The notes under the pieces were generated by a model. It searched no databases. It saw only the letters and a list, made by a program, of their open reading frames with translations, and was not told where the DNA came from. A program made the position numbers and the translations under genes. Positions 26,523 through 35,364 of a stretch of DNA of 64,000 bases are shown piece by piece; within the stretch, counting starts at the first letter, position 1, and every line of letters begins with the position of its first letter. The DNA comes from Flavobacterium sp. GTDB taxonomy: Bacteria; Bacteroidota; Bacteroidia; Flavobacteriales; Flavobacteriaceae. The stretch is from NCBI RefSeq assembly GCF_004211145.1, contig NZ_SEBS01000013.1, positions 1-64,000 on the forward strand, given 5' to 3'.

Positions 26523-27798
26523 ACTGGGAATGTCCATAAAAAAGGAATTGCTGTTGCTGCGTCGCGACATGGGCGGAGTCATCATCCTATTCGCGATGCC
26601 GCTCGTGCTGATCATTGCCGTGACGTTGATCCAAAACGCCGCGTACCAACGCTCGGGCGACCAAAAGATCCCGATTCTGATCGTCGACAACGACAAAGGT
26701 GAAGTCGCGAAATCGGTGTTCGAGAACATGAAATCGAGCAACGCTTTTGATTTGATTACCGAAATCGATGGGAAAAAACTCACTGAGGCAACCGCGAAAC
26801 AATCGGTTTTTAAAGGCGAATACCAACTGGCGATCGTGATTCCGGCGAATTTGAGTTCCGACCTTCAAATCAAGATCGACCAGAACGTCGATAAGATTCT
26901 GACGAGTTTCGGGCTTGAGGATTCATTGAAAGCCAAACCGTCAGCGCGCATCATCACGCAGAAAGATGTGAATTTATATTTCGATCCCGCGGTGCAGATG
27001 AGTTTCAAAAGCGCCGTGATGAGCAACATCGACAAGATGATCTCGAAAATCGAAACCCAATCGATCTACGCGGCGTTCCGCGAGCAGCTTGGCGAAGACC
27101 AACCCGATCCGTTCGAAAACCAGAATTTCATCGCGTTCAAGGAAATCAACCAAACCGTCAACAATAAGGAAGTAAAACCGAATGCGGTGCAACACAACGT
27201 TCCCGCATGGACGCTGTTCGCGATGTTTTTCATCGTGATTCCGTTGTCGATCAACATGGTCAAGGAAAAAAACCAGGGCACGTTCATTCGTTTGCGCACC
27301 AATCCGGTGTCGAGCGCGGTCGTGATCGCAGGCAAAACGATTACGTATTTGATCATTTGCATGATTCAGTTTTACATGATGATCGCGGTCGGGATCTGGC
27401 TTTTTCCGCTTATGGGATTGCCGGCTTTGAACGTCGACGCGAATTTATTCATGCTCACGATCGTGGCGCTTTTCTCAGGATTGGCCGCGACAGGCTACGG
27501 GATTTTGGTCGGGACGATTGCAAAAACCCAGGAACAGTCGGCTCCTTTTGGCGCGACATCGGTGATTATCCTCGCGGCTTTGGGCGGCGTTTGGGTTCCC
27601 GTTTTCGCGATGCCGAAATTCATGCAGGTCGTCGCGATGTGTTCGCCGATGAATTGGGGATTGGACGCATTTTATGACGTATTTTTGCGCAACTCGGGAA
27701 TCGTCGAGATTTTCCCCGAAATCACCTTATTATTTTTATTCTTCGTAGCCACGATAACCATAGCATTGCTGTATGACAAAAAGAAAAGATCCGTCTAG
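26515..27798 (+). CDS. ABC-2 type permease
   Basis: A 427-residue membrane protein of the ABC-2 exporter type. It has one N-terminal membrane segment (MGGVIILFAMPLVLIIAVTL), a large extracytoplasmic domain of about 190 residues, then five segments in the last 200 residues, including the typical GVWVPVFAMPKFMQ loop and a Lys/Arg-rich C-terminal tail. It forms the exporter with the ATPase upstream. It overlaps the next gene by 26 bases. Confidence 0.85.
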   Translation: MHKLGMSIKKELLLLRRDMGGVIILFAMPLVLIIAVTLIQNAAYQRSGDQKIPILIVDNDKGEVAKSVFENMKSSNAFDLITEIDGKKLTEATAKQSVFKGEYQLAIVIPANLSSDLQIKIDQNVDKILTSFGLEDSLKAKPSARIITQKDVNLYFDPAVQMSFKSAVMSNIDKMISKIETQSIYAAFREQLGEDQPDPFENQNFIAFKEINQTVNNKEVKPNAVQHNVPAWTLFAMFFIVIPLSINMVKEKNQGTFIRLRTNPVSSAVVIAGKTITYLIICMIQFYMMIAVGIWLFPLMGLPALNVDANLFMLTIVALFSGLAATGYGILVGTIAKTQEQSAPFGATSVIILAALGGVWVPVFAMPKFMQVVAMCSPMNWGLDAFYDVFLRNSGIVEIFPEITLLFLFFVATITIALLYDKKKRSV

Positions 27799-28222
27799 GT
27801 TAGTTCCTGAACTCACGACCGAATTCGAAACGCGTGTGCGATTCAACGAATGCGATCCGCTCGGAATCGTCTGGCACGGCCATTACATTAAGTATTTCGA
27901 GGACGGACGCGAGGCTTTCGGGCGCCGACACGGGATCTCGTATCTCGATGTCGCCGATAGCGGTTACGCGACGCCGATCGTAAAATCAAGTTGCGAGCAC
28001 AAATTGTCGCTGCGTTACGGCGATGTCTGCACGATAAAAACCGAATTCTACGAAACGCCCGCGGCCAAGATAATCTTCAAGTTCACGATTTACGACACAA
28101 AAGGCGAAATCGCGTGCACGGGCGAAACCATTCAGGTTTTCATCGACAGGAAAGGCGAACTACAACTCACGAATCCGCCGTTCTACGAAACCTGGAAACG
28201 AAAAGTAGGTTTGATTTCATGA
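27773..28222 (+). CDS. hotdog thioesterase (4-hydroxybenzoyl-CoA thioesterase type)
   Basis: A 149-residue hotdog thioesterase. The catalytic Asp region reads RVRFNECDPLGIVWHGHYIKYFEDGREAF, the pattern of YbgC/4HBT enzymes (D-P-x-G-I-V-x-x-x-x-Y). It should release a free acid or CoA from an acyl or aroyl thioester, perhaps as an editing or chain-release enzyme in flexirubin synthesis. The genes on both sides overlap its ends, which makes co-translation likely. Confidence 0.85.
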   Translation: MTKRKDPSRLVPELTTEFETRVRFNECDPLGIVWHGHYIKYFEDGREAFGRRHGISYLDVADSGYATPIVKSSCEHKLSLRYGDVCTIKTEFYETPAAKIIFKFTIYDTKGEIACTGETIQVFIDRKGELQLTNPPFYETWKRKVGLIS

Positions 28223-29346
28223 GCAAAGACGTTTACATATCGCAGATGAATTGCGTGACGCCGCTCGGGTTTTCGGTTGATGAAAATATCGAAAACATCC
28301 TCCAAGGCAAATCGGGAATCCAAAAGCACGAGAATTCGTGGATGCCGAATGCGTATTTCGCGGCAGTCGTCGACGAATCGAAATTGGATTCGGCTTTTTC
28401 CGAAATTTCTCCGATTGCAACCTATACGAAATTAGAAAAGATGATGATTCTGGCGCTGCATCCCGTAGTGTCCGAATCGAATTCGAACCTTGGCGAACGG
28501 ACGGCGTTTTTGCTGTCGACGACCAAAGGAAATATCACGGCGCTCGAATCGAATAATATCGAGAAGGCGCAACTGCACGAACTCTCACAAACCATTGCCG
28601 ACTTTTTCGGGTTCAAATCGCAACCGATCGTGATTTCGAACGCGTGTGTTTCGGGAGTTTTGGCCGTCAGCGTCGCGAAAAGAATGATCCAGTCGAGCAT
28701 GTGTGACGAAGCGTTCGTCGTTGCCGGAGACTTGGTTTCGGAATTCGTATTGTCGGGATTCAATTCGTTCCAGGCGATGAGCGATCAGCCGTGCAAACCG
28801 TATTCGGCCAATCGAACCGGAGTTACTTTGGGCGAAGCGGCGGCCGCGGTTTTGGTTACGTCGAACGAAACTTTGGCAAAAGCGAAAATCCTCGGTGACG
28901 GCTCGATGAACGACGCGAACCATATTTCAGGTCCGTCAAGAACAGGCGAAGGTTTGTTTTTGAGCGTCGAATCGGCGATGAACGAAGCGGGAATTCCATA
29001 TGAAAGCATCGATTATATCTCGGCGCACGGAACCGCAACTCCGTTCAACGACGAAATGGAAGCCATCGCGTTCAACCGTCATGGCTTGCAAAACGTTCCG
29101 ATCAATAGTTTGAAAGGTTATTACGGACATACTTTAGGTGCGTCGGGATTGCTCGAAACGGTGATCGGAATCGAGGCGATGTCGCGAAATAAATTGTTGG
29201 CGTCGGCGGGATTCGATGAAATCGGAGTGAGCCAGCCCATCAATGTTATTGAAGAAAATCAAGAAAAAGAAATGCGATATTTTCTAAAGACGGCTTCGGG
29301 ATTCGGCGGTTGCAACACGGCCGTGGTTTTTGGGAAGGTAATTTGA
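28219..29346 (+). CDS. beta-ketoacyl-ACP synthase, flexirubin type
   Basis: A 375-residue ketosynthase started at ATG 28219, which overlaps the thioesterase stop by four bases. The triad is complete: Cys143 (SNACVSGVLAV), His270 (SAHGTATPFND), His304 (YYGHTLGASG). It is shorter than FabF and its N-terminus lacks part of the usual first strand. A chain-extending role is likely. The stop codon lies in the first unit of the octamer array at 29342. Confidence 0.88.
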   Translation: MSKDVYISQMNCVTPLGFSVDENIENILQGKSGIQKHENSWMPNAYFAAVVDESKLDSAFSEISPIATYTKLEKMMILALHPVVSESNSNLGERTAFLLSTTKGNITALESNNIEKAQLHELSQTIADFFGFKSQPIVISNACVSGVLAVSVAKRMIQSSMCDEAFVVAGDLVSEFVLSGFNSFQAMSDQPCKPYSANRTGVTLGEAAAAVLVTSNETLAKAKILGDGSMNDANHISGPSRTGEGLFLSVESAMNEAGIPYESIDYISAHGTATPFNDEMEAIAFNRHGLQNVPINSLKGYYGHTLGASGLLETVIGIEAMSRNKLLASAGFDEIGVSQPINVIEENQEKEMRYFLKTASGFGGCNTAVVFGKVI

Positions 29347-29373
29347 AAATTTGGAAATTTGGAAATTTGAAAA
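29342..29373. repeat. octamer array, unit TTTGRAAA, overlapping a stop codon
   Basis: Four head-to-tail units: TTTGAAAA, TTTGGAAA, TTTGGAAA, TTTGAAAA. The stop codon TGA (29344-29346) of the ketosynthase is inside the first unit. The array fills most of the space before the next gene. Confidence 0.85.
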
Positions 29374-29385
29374 TGGGTTCGACGC

Positions 29386-29988
29386 TTGGAAAATAAATAT
29401 TACATAACGAGTTTTTGCACGATTGAGGCGAATGGGATTTGGGTCGATGGGACGCGCGTTTTTTCGTCGGAAGCTGAATCTTTCAATGATTTTTCAAAAG
29501 AAGCGTTGCGTCATTTCGGAATCCAATATCCGAAGTTCTTTAAAATGGACGCGCTTTCTAAACTCGCGTTTCTGGGTTCGGAATTATTGCTAAAAGACAA
29601 TCAGGAACCGCAAACGGCGTTGCTTTTGGCAAATTCGTCGTCTTCGTTGGATACCGACGTCACGTATCAGGAATCGATCGCGAGCAAGGAAAATTACTAC
29701 CCGAGCCCGGCGGTTTTCGTGTACACGTTGCCGAATATCTGCCTGGGCGAAATAAGTATTCGTCACGGGTTGAAAACCGAAAATTCTTTCTTTATCTTTG
29801 GCGCGTTCAATGCCGAATTTCTGTTCGGATATGCTGAATCACTGCTGAATACGGGAAAAGCGAAACAAGTGCTTTGCGGCTGGACCGAGTTTTTCCAAGA
29901 AGAATACAAAGCGTTTTTGTACCTCGTTTCAAACGAAGGCGAAACCGAACATACGATACGAAATTTAGAACTACTTTATACAAACTGA
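29386..29988 (+). CDS. truncated ketosynthase-like protein without catalytic Cys
   Basis: A 200-residue protein matching only the N-terminal half of a ketosynthase (SSSLDTDVTYQESI, YPSPAVFVYTLPNICLGEISIRHGL). By alignment with the neighbouring ketosynthases the nucleophile position is Ala within FGAFNAEFLFGYAESLL. The C-terminal half with the two His is absent. No ATG fits; TTG 29386 is the start (TTGGAAAATAAA). It probably acts as a non-catalytic partner or chain-length-type factor of a ketosynthase. It overlaps nothing and is followed one base later by an ACP. Confidence 0.78.
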   Translation: MENKYYITSFCTIEANGIWVDGTRVFSSEAESFNDFSKEALRHFGIQYPKFFKMDALSKLAFLGSELLLKDNQEPQTALLLANSSSSLDTDVTYQESIASKENYYPSPAVFVYTLPNICLGEISIRHGLKTENSFFIFGAFNAEFLFGYAESLLNTGKAKQVLCGWTEFFQEEYKAFLYLVSNEGETEHTIRNLELLYTN

Positions 29989-29989
29989 C

Positions 29990-30247
29990 ATGGAAGCATT
30001 AAAACAAGAATTGAAAGAGAAGATCATCGCGGTATTGAACCTTGAAGACGTGAATCCGTCAGATATCGCCGATCAGGATCCGCTATTCGGCGAAGGTTTG
30101 GGCCTTGATTCGATCGACGCTTTGGAATTGATCGTGCTTTTGGACAAGGATTACGGCATCAAATTGACCGACCCGAAAGAAGGGAAGACGATTTTCCAGT
30201 CGATTGATACGATGGCGAGTTATGTGGAGACGCATAGGACGAAATAA
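29990..30247 (+). CDS. acyl carrier protein
   Basis: An 85-residue ACP. The phosphopantetheine Ser41 is in GLGLDSIDALEL. The N-terminus is a basic helix, then a D/E-rich loop. It has a different sequence from the ACP at 18147, so the locus carries at least two carriers, perhaps one for the aryl chain and one for the alkyl chain. It is followed by a repeat-rich gap. Confidence 0.9.
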   Translation: MEALKQELKEKIIAVLNLEDVNPSDIADQDPLFGEGLGLDSIDALELIVLLDKDYGIKLTDPKEGKTIFQSIDTMASYVETHRTK

Positions 30248-30436
30248 ATAGAGATTATCAGATTTACAGATTTTAGATTTACAGATTTTTAACGTCAGCG
30301 TTGACGAGCGAAATATGAAGAATCTGAGAATCTGTCAAAAAAAGGTATCGAATTTATGATTGCGGAGTTAACGATTCGTTCCATTGTCATGTGCGAATCT
30401 GAAATCTGAAAATCTGAAATCTGTCAATCTAAAAAA
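30248..30436. repeat. intergenic inverted and direct repeats, ATCTGA/TCAGAT type
   Basis: The left side (about 30251-30290) repeats CAGATTT/TAGATTTA words. The right side (about 30399-30431) repeats AATCTGAAATCTG. The two halves are imperfect inverses and could pair as a long hairpin. The middle has no gene. Next gene starts at 30437, directly after AAAAAA. Confidence 0.6.
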
Positions 30437-31636
30437 ATGAATAAAGGAATTGCGATTACGGGAATGGGAATCATTTCGGCTATTGGGAACAACGTCGAGG
30501 AAAATTTCCGTTCGCTTGTGAATTCGGAAAAGGCGATTACAAAAACCGACAACATCGACACCGTCCACAAAGGCGAAATCATGTTCGGTGAAATCAAGAA
30601 ATCGAATGCCGATTTGATTGCCGAATTGAATTTGCCCGCCGACAACAATTACACGAGAACGGCATTGCTGGGCTTGTACGCCGCGAAACAGGCGGTTGCC
30701 GACGCGGGAATCGAGGACGTGAACGAATTCCGGACCGGATTGATCAACTCGACTTCGGTCGGCGGAATGGACACGACTGAAAAGCACTACTACGAATATT
30801 TCGAGAATCCCGAAACCGTAAAATATATTGCGGCCCACGACGGAGGCGACGTTTCACAAAAAATCGCCGACGAAATCGGGTTGAAAGGTTTTGTGACGAC
30901 GATTTCCACGGCTTGTTCCTCGGCTGCCAACGCTATCATGCTTGGCGCGCGAATGATCAAGGCCGGAAAACTCGACCGCGTCATAGTCGGCGGAACCGAC
31001 GGACTCGCAAAGTTCACCATAAACGGTTTCAAAACACTGATGATTTTGACCGATACCTACAACACGCCATTCGACAACGACCGAAAGGGTTTGAATCTTG
31101 GCGAAGCGGCCGCATTTATCGTGTTGGAATCTGATGACGTTATCGCGAAAACGGGCAAAAAGGTGTTGGCGCGCGTTTCAGGTTATGCCAATGCGAATGA
31201 TGCTTTTCACCAAACAGCTTCGTCCGAGAATGGCGACGGCGCATTCCTCGCGATGCAAAAGGCGTTCAAGATTGCCGAAATGGATCCGTCGCAGATCGAC
31301 TATATAAACGTACACGGAACCGCGACTCCGAACAACGACTTGAGCGAAGGTCGCGCCGTCGCCCGAATCTACGAAGGCAAAGACGTTCCCGATTTTTCAT
31401 CGACCAAGGCGTTTACGGGTCATACGTTGGCGGCTGCGGCTGCGATCGAGGCGGTTTACAGCGTTTTGGCGATCAACAACGGCGTCGTGTATCCGAATTT
31501 GAATTTCAGGACGAAAATGCAGGAATTCGATCTGGTTCCGCAAACCGAGTTGAAGCATAAAAACATCGACCACGTGTTGTCGAACTCATTCGGGTTCGGC
31601 GGCAATTGTTCGACCGTAATATTTTCTAAGAACTGA
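30437..31636 (+). CDS. beta-ketoacyl-ACP synthase (KAS II type)
   Basis: A 399-residue ketosynthase with Cys160 (STACSSAANAI), His293 (VHGTATPNND) and His329 (TGHTLAAAAAIE), and the final SNSFGFGGNCSTVIF. It is a complete elongating enzyme. The next gene starts at its stop (one-base overlap) and is a non-catalytic homologue, as in KS/chain-length-factor pairs of type II polyketide systems. This pairing is a strong sign for a heterodimer. Confidence 0.9.
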   Translation: MNKGIAITGMGIISAIGNNVEENFRSLVNSEKAITKTDNIDTVHKGEIMFGEIKKSNADLIAELNLPADNNYTRTALLGLYAAKQAVADAGIEDVNEFRTGLINSTSVGGMDTTEKHYYEYFENPETVKYIAAHDGGDVSQKIADEIGLKGFVTTISTACSSAANAIMLGARMIKAGKLDRVIVGGTDGLAKFTINGFKTLMILTDTYNTPFDNDRKGLNLGEAAAFIVLESDDVIAKTGKKVLARVSGYANANDAFHQTASSENGDGAFLAMQKAFKIAEMDPSQIDYINVHGTATPNNDLSEGRAVARIYEGKDVPDFSSTKAFTGHTLAAAAAIEAVYSVLAINNGVVYPNLNFRTKMQEFDLVPQTELKHKNIDHVLSNSFGFGGNCSTVIFSKN

Positions 31637-32691
31637 TGGGAAAAACGTACATCAACGGCATCGGCTGTATTTCGGCACAGGCTACGACAAACGGATTTCC
31701 ATCGGAATTCACGATCGACGAAACCACGAATTTCCTCGAACTCCAAAAACCAGAATACAAGGATTATTTCTCTCCGATAGCCTCGCGAAGAATGGCCAAA
31801 GGCGTCAAGAACGGCATCGTCGCCTCGACAATGGCGATGAAGGAAGCCGGAATCGAACAACCGGACGCGATCATAACGGGAACGGGAATGGGTTGCATCG
31901 AAGATTCGGATAAATTCTTGAAGGCGATCATCGACAATGGCGAACAATTTTTAACGCCGACGTCATTCATCCAATCGACGCACAATACCGTCGCATCGTC
32001 TATCGCGATCGGGATTGGTTGCAAGTCGTACAATTTCACGTATGTCAACGGCGCGGTTTCGTTCGAATCGGCGGTGTTGGATGCGAAGTTGCAGATCGAT
32101 GCCGATGAAGCGAATTCGGTTTTGGTCGGCGGCATAGACGAAATGACCGAATACACGAAATCGCTGTTCAAACTCGCGGGTTTCATAAAGCCCGACGATT
32201 CGGAGACGTTTAAAGTTTTAGGTTCTGAGACAACCGGAACAGCTTTTAGCGAAGGCGCGACGTTCTTCGTTCTCGAAAGCAAAAGGTCCGAATCGACTTA
32301 TGCCGAAATTGTTGACATCGAAACTATAAATCGTCTTGAAACGGATGAAGTCGGTCAAAAAGCGATCGATTTTTTAAAGCAGAACGGTTTGCAACAACAC
32401 GATGTCGATGCCGTAATCCTCGGTTTTGATGGTGATGTCGAGTACGATGTTTATTACAAGGAACTCGCTCGTGAATTCGGGTTTACGCCACAGGTTTACT
32501 ACAAACATGTTTCGGGAGAATACAACACGGCTTCGGCTTTTGGGTTGTATGTCGGGGCGAACATCTTGAAAATCCAGGAAATCCCTCAGGAATTGAAGGT
32601 GAACGAGGTCGAAAAACCGTCGTACCACAAGATTTTGCTGTACAACCAATACCGCGGCATCGACCATAGTTTTACCTTGATTTCGATTTGA
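31636..32691 (+). CDS. ketosynthase-like chain-length-factor partner without catalytic residues
   Basis: A 351-residue ketosynthase-fold protein. The Cys position holds Ala140 (YVNGAVSFESAVLDA), and the second His region reads HVSGEYNTASAFGLY with Glu in place of the catalytic His. Otherwise it keeps VLVGGIDEMTEY. Such proteins pair with an active ketosynthase and set chain length. It overlaps the active KAS upstream by one base. It is shorter than a full KAS because parts of the C-terminal half are missing. Confidence 0.82.
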   Translation: MGKTYINGIGCISAQATTNGFPSEFTIDETTNFLELQKPEYKDYFSPIASRRMAKGVKNGIVASTMAMKEAGIEQPDAIITGTGMGCIEDSDKFLKAIIDNGEQFLTPTSFIQSTHNTVASSIAIGIGCKSYNFTYVNGAVSFESAVLDAKLQIDADEANSVLVGGIDEMTEYTKSLFKLAGFIKPDDSETFKVLGSETTGTAFSEGATFFVLESKRSESTYAEIVDIETINRLETDEVGQKAIDFLKQNGLQQHDVDAVILGFDGDVEYDVYYKELAREFGFTPQVYYKHVSGEYNTASAFGLYVGANILKIQEIPQELKVNEVEKPSYHKILLYNQYRGIDHSFTLISI

Positions 32692-32793
32692 GTTTTAATC
32701 CATTAAGAGCGTTAAGTTCAGTAAGCGATCAGTATTGTAAAAACGGACTTTTGAATAACGAATATCGAACAATGAACAACGAATCTTGAAGTG

Positions 32794-33570
32794 ATGAAAC
32801 ACAAAATCGTCAATATCACTTTTATCACGATACTTTCAACACTGGCTCTTTTGAGCCTTTTTGTTGCTATAAACTGGTGGTATTTTGCGATCGCGGGCTT
32901 GCTTTGGTTCGGGATCGCGTTTACGGGTTCGGCTTGGATCGAAAGCAATTACCATGTGAAGGCGTATTGTTCGGGCGAGAATAAGATCGACAGGAAAATT
33001 GCGCTTACGTTTGACGACGGCCCGTCCATTTTCACGATTCCCGTTCTCGACATCCTGCGCGAACATAATGCGGAAGCCACGTTTTTCTGCATCGGAAAGA
33101 ATATTGACGAGCATCCCGATATTTTTAAGCATACGATTTCAGAAGGTCATTTGGTCGGAAACCATTCCTACTGGCACGGACGCGACTTCGATTTCAAGAA
33201 AACCGACGCCGTTCTCGAGGAATTGCAAAAGACCGACGCGGCCATTTTAAAATACTCGGGCAAGAAAGCGAACTTCTTCCGTCCGCCATACGGTGTCACG
33301 AATCCAAAGATCAGGCGTGCGCTCGAAGCCAGCAAACACAAAGTGATCGGCTGGAATATCCGTTCGATGGACGGCGTGAGCAAAGACGAGAAAGCGATCC
33401 TGAAACGCATCGTGAGCCAATTGAAACCCGGCGCGATCGTACTTTTGCACGACACATCGGCGGTAACCGTTAGCGTATTGGAACAGTTATTGTTAACTTT
33501 GCGCGACAAAAAATTTGAGGTCGTTTCACTTGAGGAACTGCTGCAATTAAAGGCTTATGAAGAAGATTAG
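32794..33570 (+). CDS. polysaccharide deacetylase family protein
   Basis: A 258-residue NodB-type deacetylase. It has an N-terminal membrane segment or signal anchor (FITILSTLALLSLFVAINWWYFAIAG), then ALTFDDGPS, the metal-binding NHSYWHGRD, RPPYG and LLHD motifs. All catalytic residues are present. ATG 32794 is preferred to GTG 32791. Family members remove acetyl groups from peptidoglycan, chitin or surface sugars. Its link with the pigment genes is unclear, though it overlaps the LolA-like gene by 14 bases. Confidence 0.88.
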   Translation: MKHKIVNITFITILSTLALLSLFVAINWWYFAIAGLLWFGIAFTGSAWIESNYHVKAYCSGENKIDRKIALTFDDGPSIFTIPVLDILREHNAEATFFCIGKNIDEHPDIFKHTISEGHLVGNHSYWHGRDFDFKKTDAVLEELQKTDAAILKYSGKKANFFRPPYGVTNPKIRRALEASKHKVIGWNIRSMDGVSKDEKAILKRIVSQLKPGAIVLLHDTSAVTVSVLEQLLLTLRDKKFEVVSLEELLQLKAYEED

Positions 33571-34183
33571 TTATTTTCTATTGTTATTTTTCATTGGGAT
33601 TTCGGGATTCGCTCAGGATGCGATGACTCAGGCTGAAATCGCGGCGTTCAAGAAAGACGTGAACGCGGCGTCGGCCAAAATCAAAACGATGACGACCGAT
33701 TTTACCCAATACAAACACATGGATTTCCTTGCGAAAGACGTCGAAACCTCGGGAAAAATGGCGTTCAGGGAACCGAATTCTCTCGCCTGGCAATACAAAA
33801 AGCCGTACAATTATTCGATCGTTTTCAAGTCGGGGAAAATCTACATCAACGACGAAGGCAAGAAAAGCCAGATGGACGCCAAGAGCAACAAGACGTTCTC
33901 AAAAATCAACAAACTCATCGTGGGCAGCGTTTCGGGCGATATGTTCGACGACAAGGAATTCACGATCACGTACTTCAAGTCGGGAACTTTCAACATCGCG
34001 CGCTTTATCCCGAAGGACGCCGGACTCAAAAAATACATCAAGCTAGTCGAGCTCAGTTTCGATAAAAAAGAAGCGACCGTCGAGCAAGTTCGTTTGATGG
34101 AAAGCGAAAAAGACTACACCAAAATCGTCTTCAAAAACAAAATCCTCAATGCGAAAGTCGACGACAGCGTTTTTACTAATTAG
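33557..34183 (+). CDS. LolA-like outer-membrane lipoprotein carrier
   Basis: A 208-residue periplasmic protein with signal peptide MKKISYFLLLFFIGISGFAQ. The mature part has the LolA-type beta sheet (TTDFTQYKHMDFLAKDVETSGKM, FREPNSLAWQYKKPYNYSIVF). In aryl polyene and flexirubin loci a LolA-like protein is thought to shuttle the pigment or its lipid form across the periplasm. It overlaps the next lipoprotein gene by 35 bases. Confidence 0.82.
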   Translation: MKKISYFLLLFFIGISGFAQDAMTQAEIAAFKKDVNAASAKIKTMTTDFTQYKHMDFLAKDVETSGKMAFREPNSLAWQYKKPYNYSIVFKSGKIYINDEGKKSQMDAKSNKTFSKINKLIVGSVSGDMFDDKEFTITYFKSGTFNIARFIPKDAGLKKYIKLVELSFDKKEATVEQVRLMESEKDYTKIVFKNKILNAKVDDSVFTN

Positions 34184-34766
34184 TTTCTTGCTGGTTTTAG
34201 GATGTGCGACGAAGCCTAAATTCAGCGCGAATTCAGAAATCGCGACCGCTTTCAATCCTTATTTTTCGGACACGTCGAAAGATTATGTCTATCGTACGAA
34301 GATTACGGTTTACGGCAATGAGCTTAACGGAATTTTGATTGCGAAAAAAATTTCTGATTCGATTCATCGCGTGGTTTTGACGACCGATTTCGGCAATACG
34401 TTATTCGATTTCGAGGTCGGACAAAATACATTTACCAAGAACACCATCGTCGAAGATTTGGATCGGAAAATCGTCGTGAATACGCTGCGTGACGATTTTA
34501 GGTTGCTTTTCCGGGAGAAATTTCCAAGTTCGAATATCGAAATGACCGAGCCCCATGAAAAGATGACATACGTTTGTGTTGACGGACGCAACCGTTACCG
34601 CATTTCCTACTCTGATAAAAAATTGATTTCCATCTCGAAAGGAAACGCGAAGAAAGACGAGGTTTCGATAGGATTTCAATCCGAAAACGATATTTTTGCC
34701 GACAAAATCGAGATCGAGCATTTCAACATCAAGCTCAAGATCGAAATGAATCGTTTTACCCAATAA
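34149..34766 (+). CDS. lipoprotein of the flexirubin locus, function unknown
   Basis: A 205-residue protein with a lipoprotein signal: MRKSTTAFLLISFLLVLGC, lipobox LVLG-C19. The mature part is beta-rich (KITVYGNELNGILIAKK, VVLTTDFGNTLFDFEV, EVSIGFQSENDIFADKIEI) and resembles outer-membrane-associated partners of the LolA-like carrier. Its start overlaps the preceding gene by 35 bases. No domain is named. Confidence 0.78.
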   Translation: MRKSTTAFLLISFLLVLGCATKPKFSANSEIATAFNPYFSDTSKDYVYRTKITVYGNELNGILIAKKISDSIHRVVLTTDFGNTLFDFEVGQNTFTKNTIVEDLDRKIVVNTLRDDFRLLFREKFPSSNIEMTEPHEKMTYVCVDGRNRYRISYSDKKLISISKGNAKKDEVSIGFQSENDIFADKIEIEHFNIKLKIEMNRFTQ

Positions 34767-34775
34767 AAATCCCAA

Positions 34776-35363
34776 ATGAAAAAGATTTTTTTACTTGCTT
34801 TTGCAATCGTTTCACTTTCAGTATCAGCTCAAGTTACCGTTCGACCGGGAGTTCGCGGTGGTTTCGTGACATCGGACGTGACCGACATCAACGGCACAAA
34901 CCGCAACGACTTTTACGTGGGAACTTTCCTTGCGATAAAATTGGCGAAATGGTATAAGCTACAACCTGAAATCGCGTATTCGCGCCAAGGAATGAAGGCG
35001 CGTTACACGAGTTTCGATCCCGCCGTTTCGAGCATGGACGTAAATTGGGATTTGGATTACGTTGGTCTTACGATCAACAATAAGTTTTACGTTTTTAGAG
35101 GATTGAACCTGCAAATCGGGCCATATCTCGACTTTTTGGTAAATTCGAAAAACATCAATCCGAATAGCGATGCCGACACTGGACTGAATCTAGGGATCGG
35201 TTATGATTTCAAGAATGGATTGGGCGTGGAATTGCGCTTCAGAGGCGGATTGATCGATATTTTTGAAGACGAGTTCGATGAGGATTACTACGATGAATAC
35301 ACACATTTGAACGGGGCGATCCAAATTGGCGTAACTTACACATTCGACCTTAAAAAGAAATAA
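34776..35363 (+). CDS. small outer-membrane beta-barrel protein 1 (PorT/OmpW-like)
   Basis: A 195-residue barrel. Signal peptide MKKIFLLAFAIVSLSVSA, then RPGVRGGFVTSDVT, repeated aromatic beta strands (YKLQPEIAYSRQGMKA, NLQIGPYLDFLVNS, GLGVELRFRG) and an aromatic C-terminus (QIGVTYTFDLKKK). About half identical by eye to the next protein. It likely sits in the outer membrane, perhaps holding or exporting pigment. Confidence 0.82.
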   Translation: MKKIFLLAFAIVSLSVSAQVTVRPGVRGGFVTSDVTDINGTNRNDFYVGTFLAIKLAKWYKLQPEIAYSRQGMKARYTSFDPAVSSMDVNWDLDYVGLTINNKFYVFRGLNLQIGPYLDFLVNSKNINPNSDADTGLNLGIGYDFKNGLGVELRFRGGLIDIFEDEFDEDYYDEYTHLNGAIQIGVTYTFDLKKK

Positions 35364-35364
35364 T

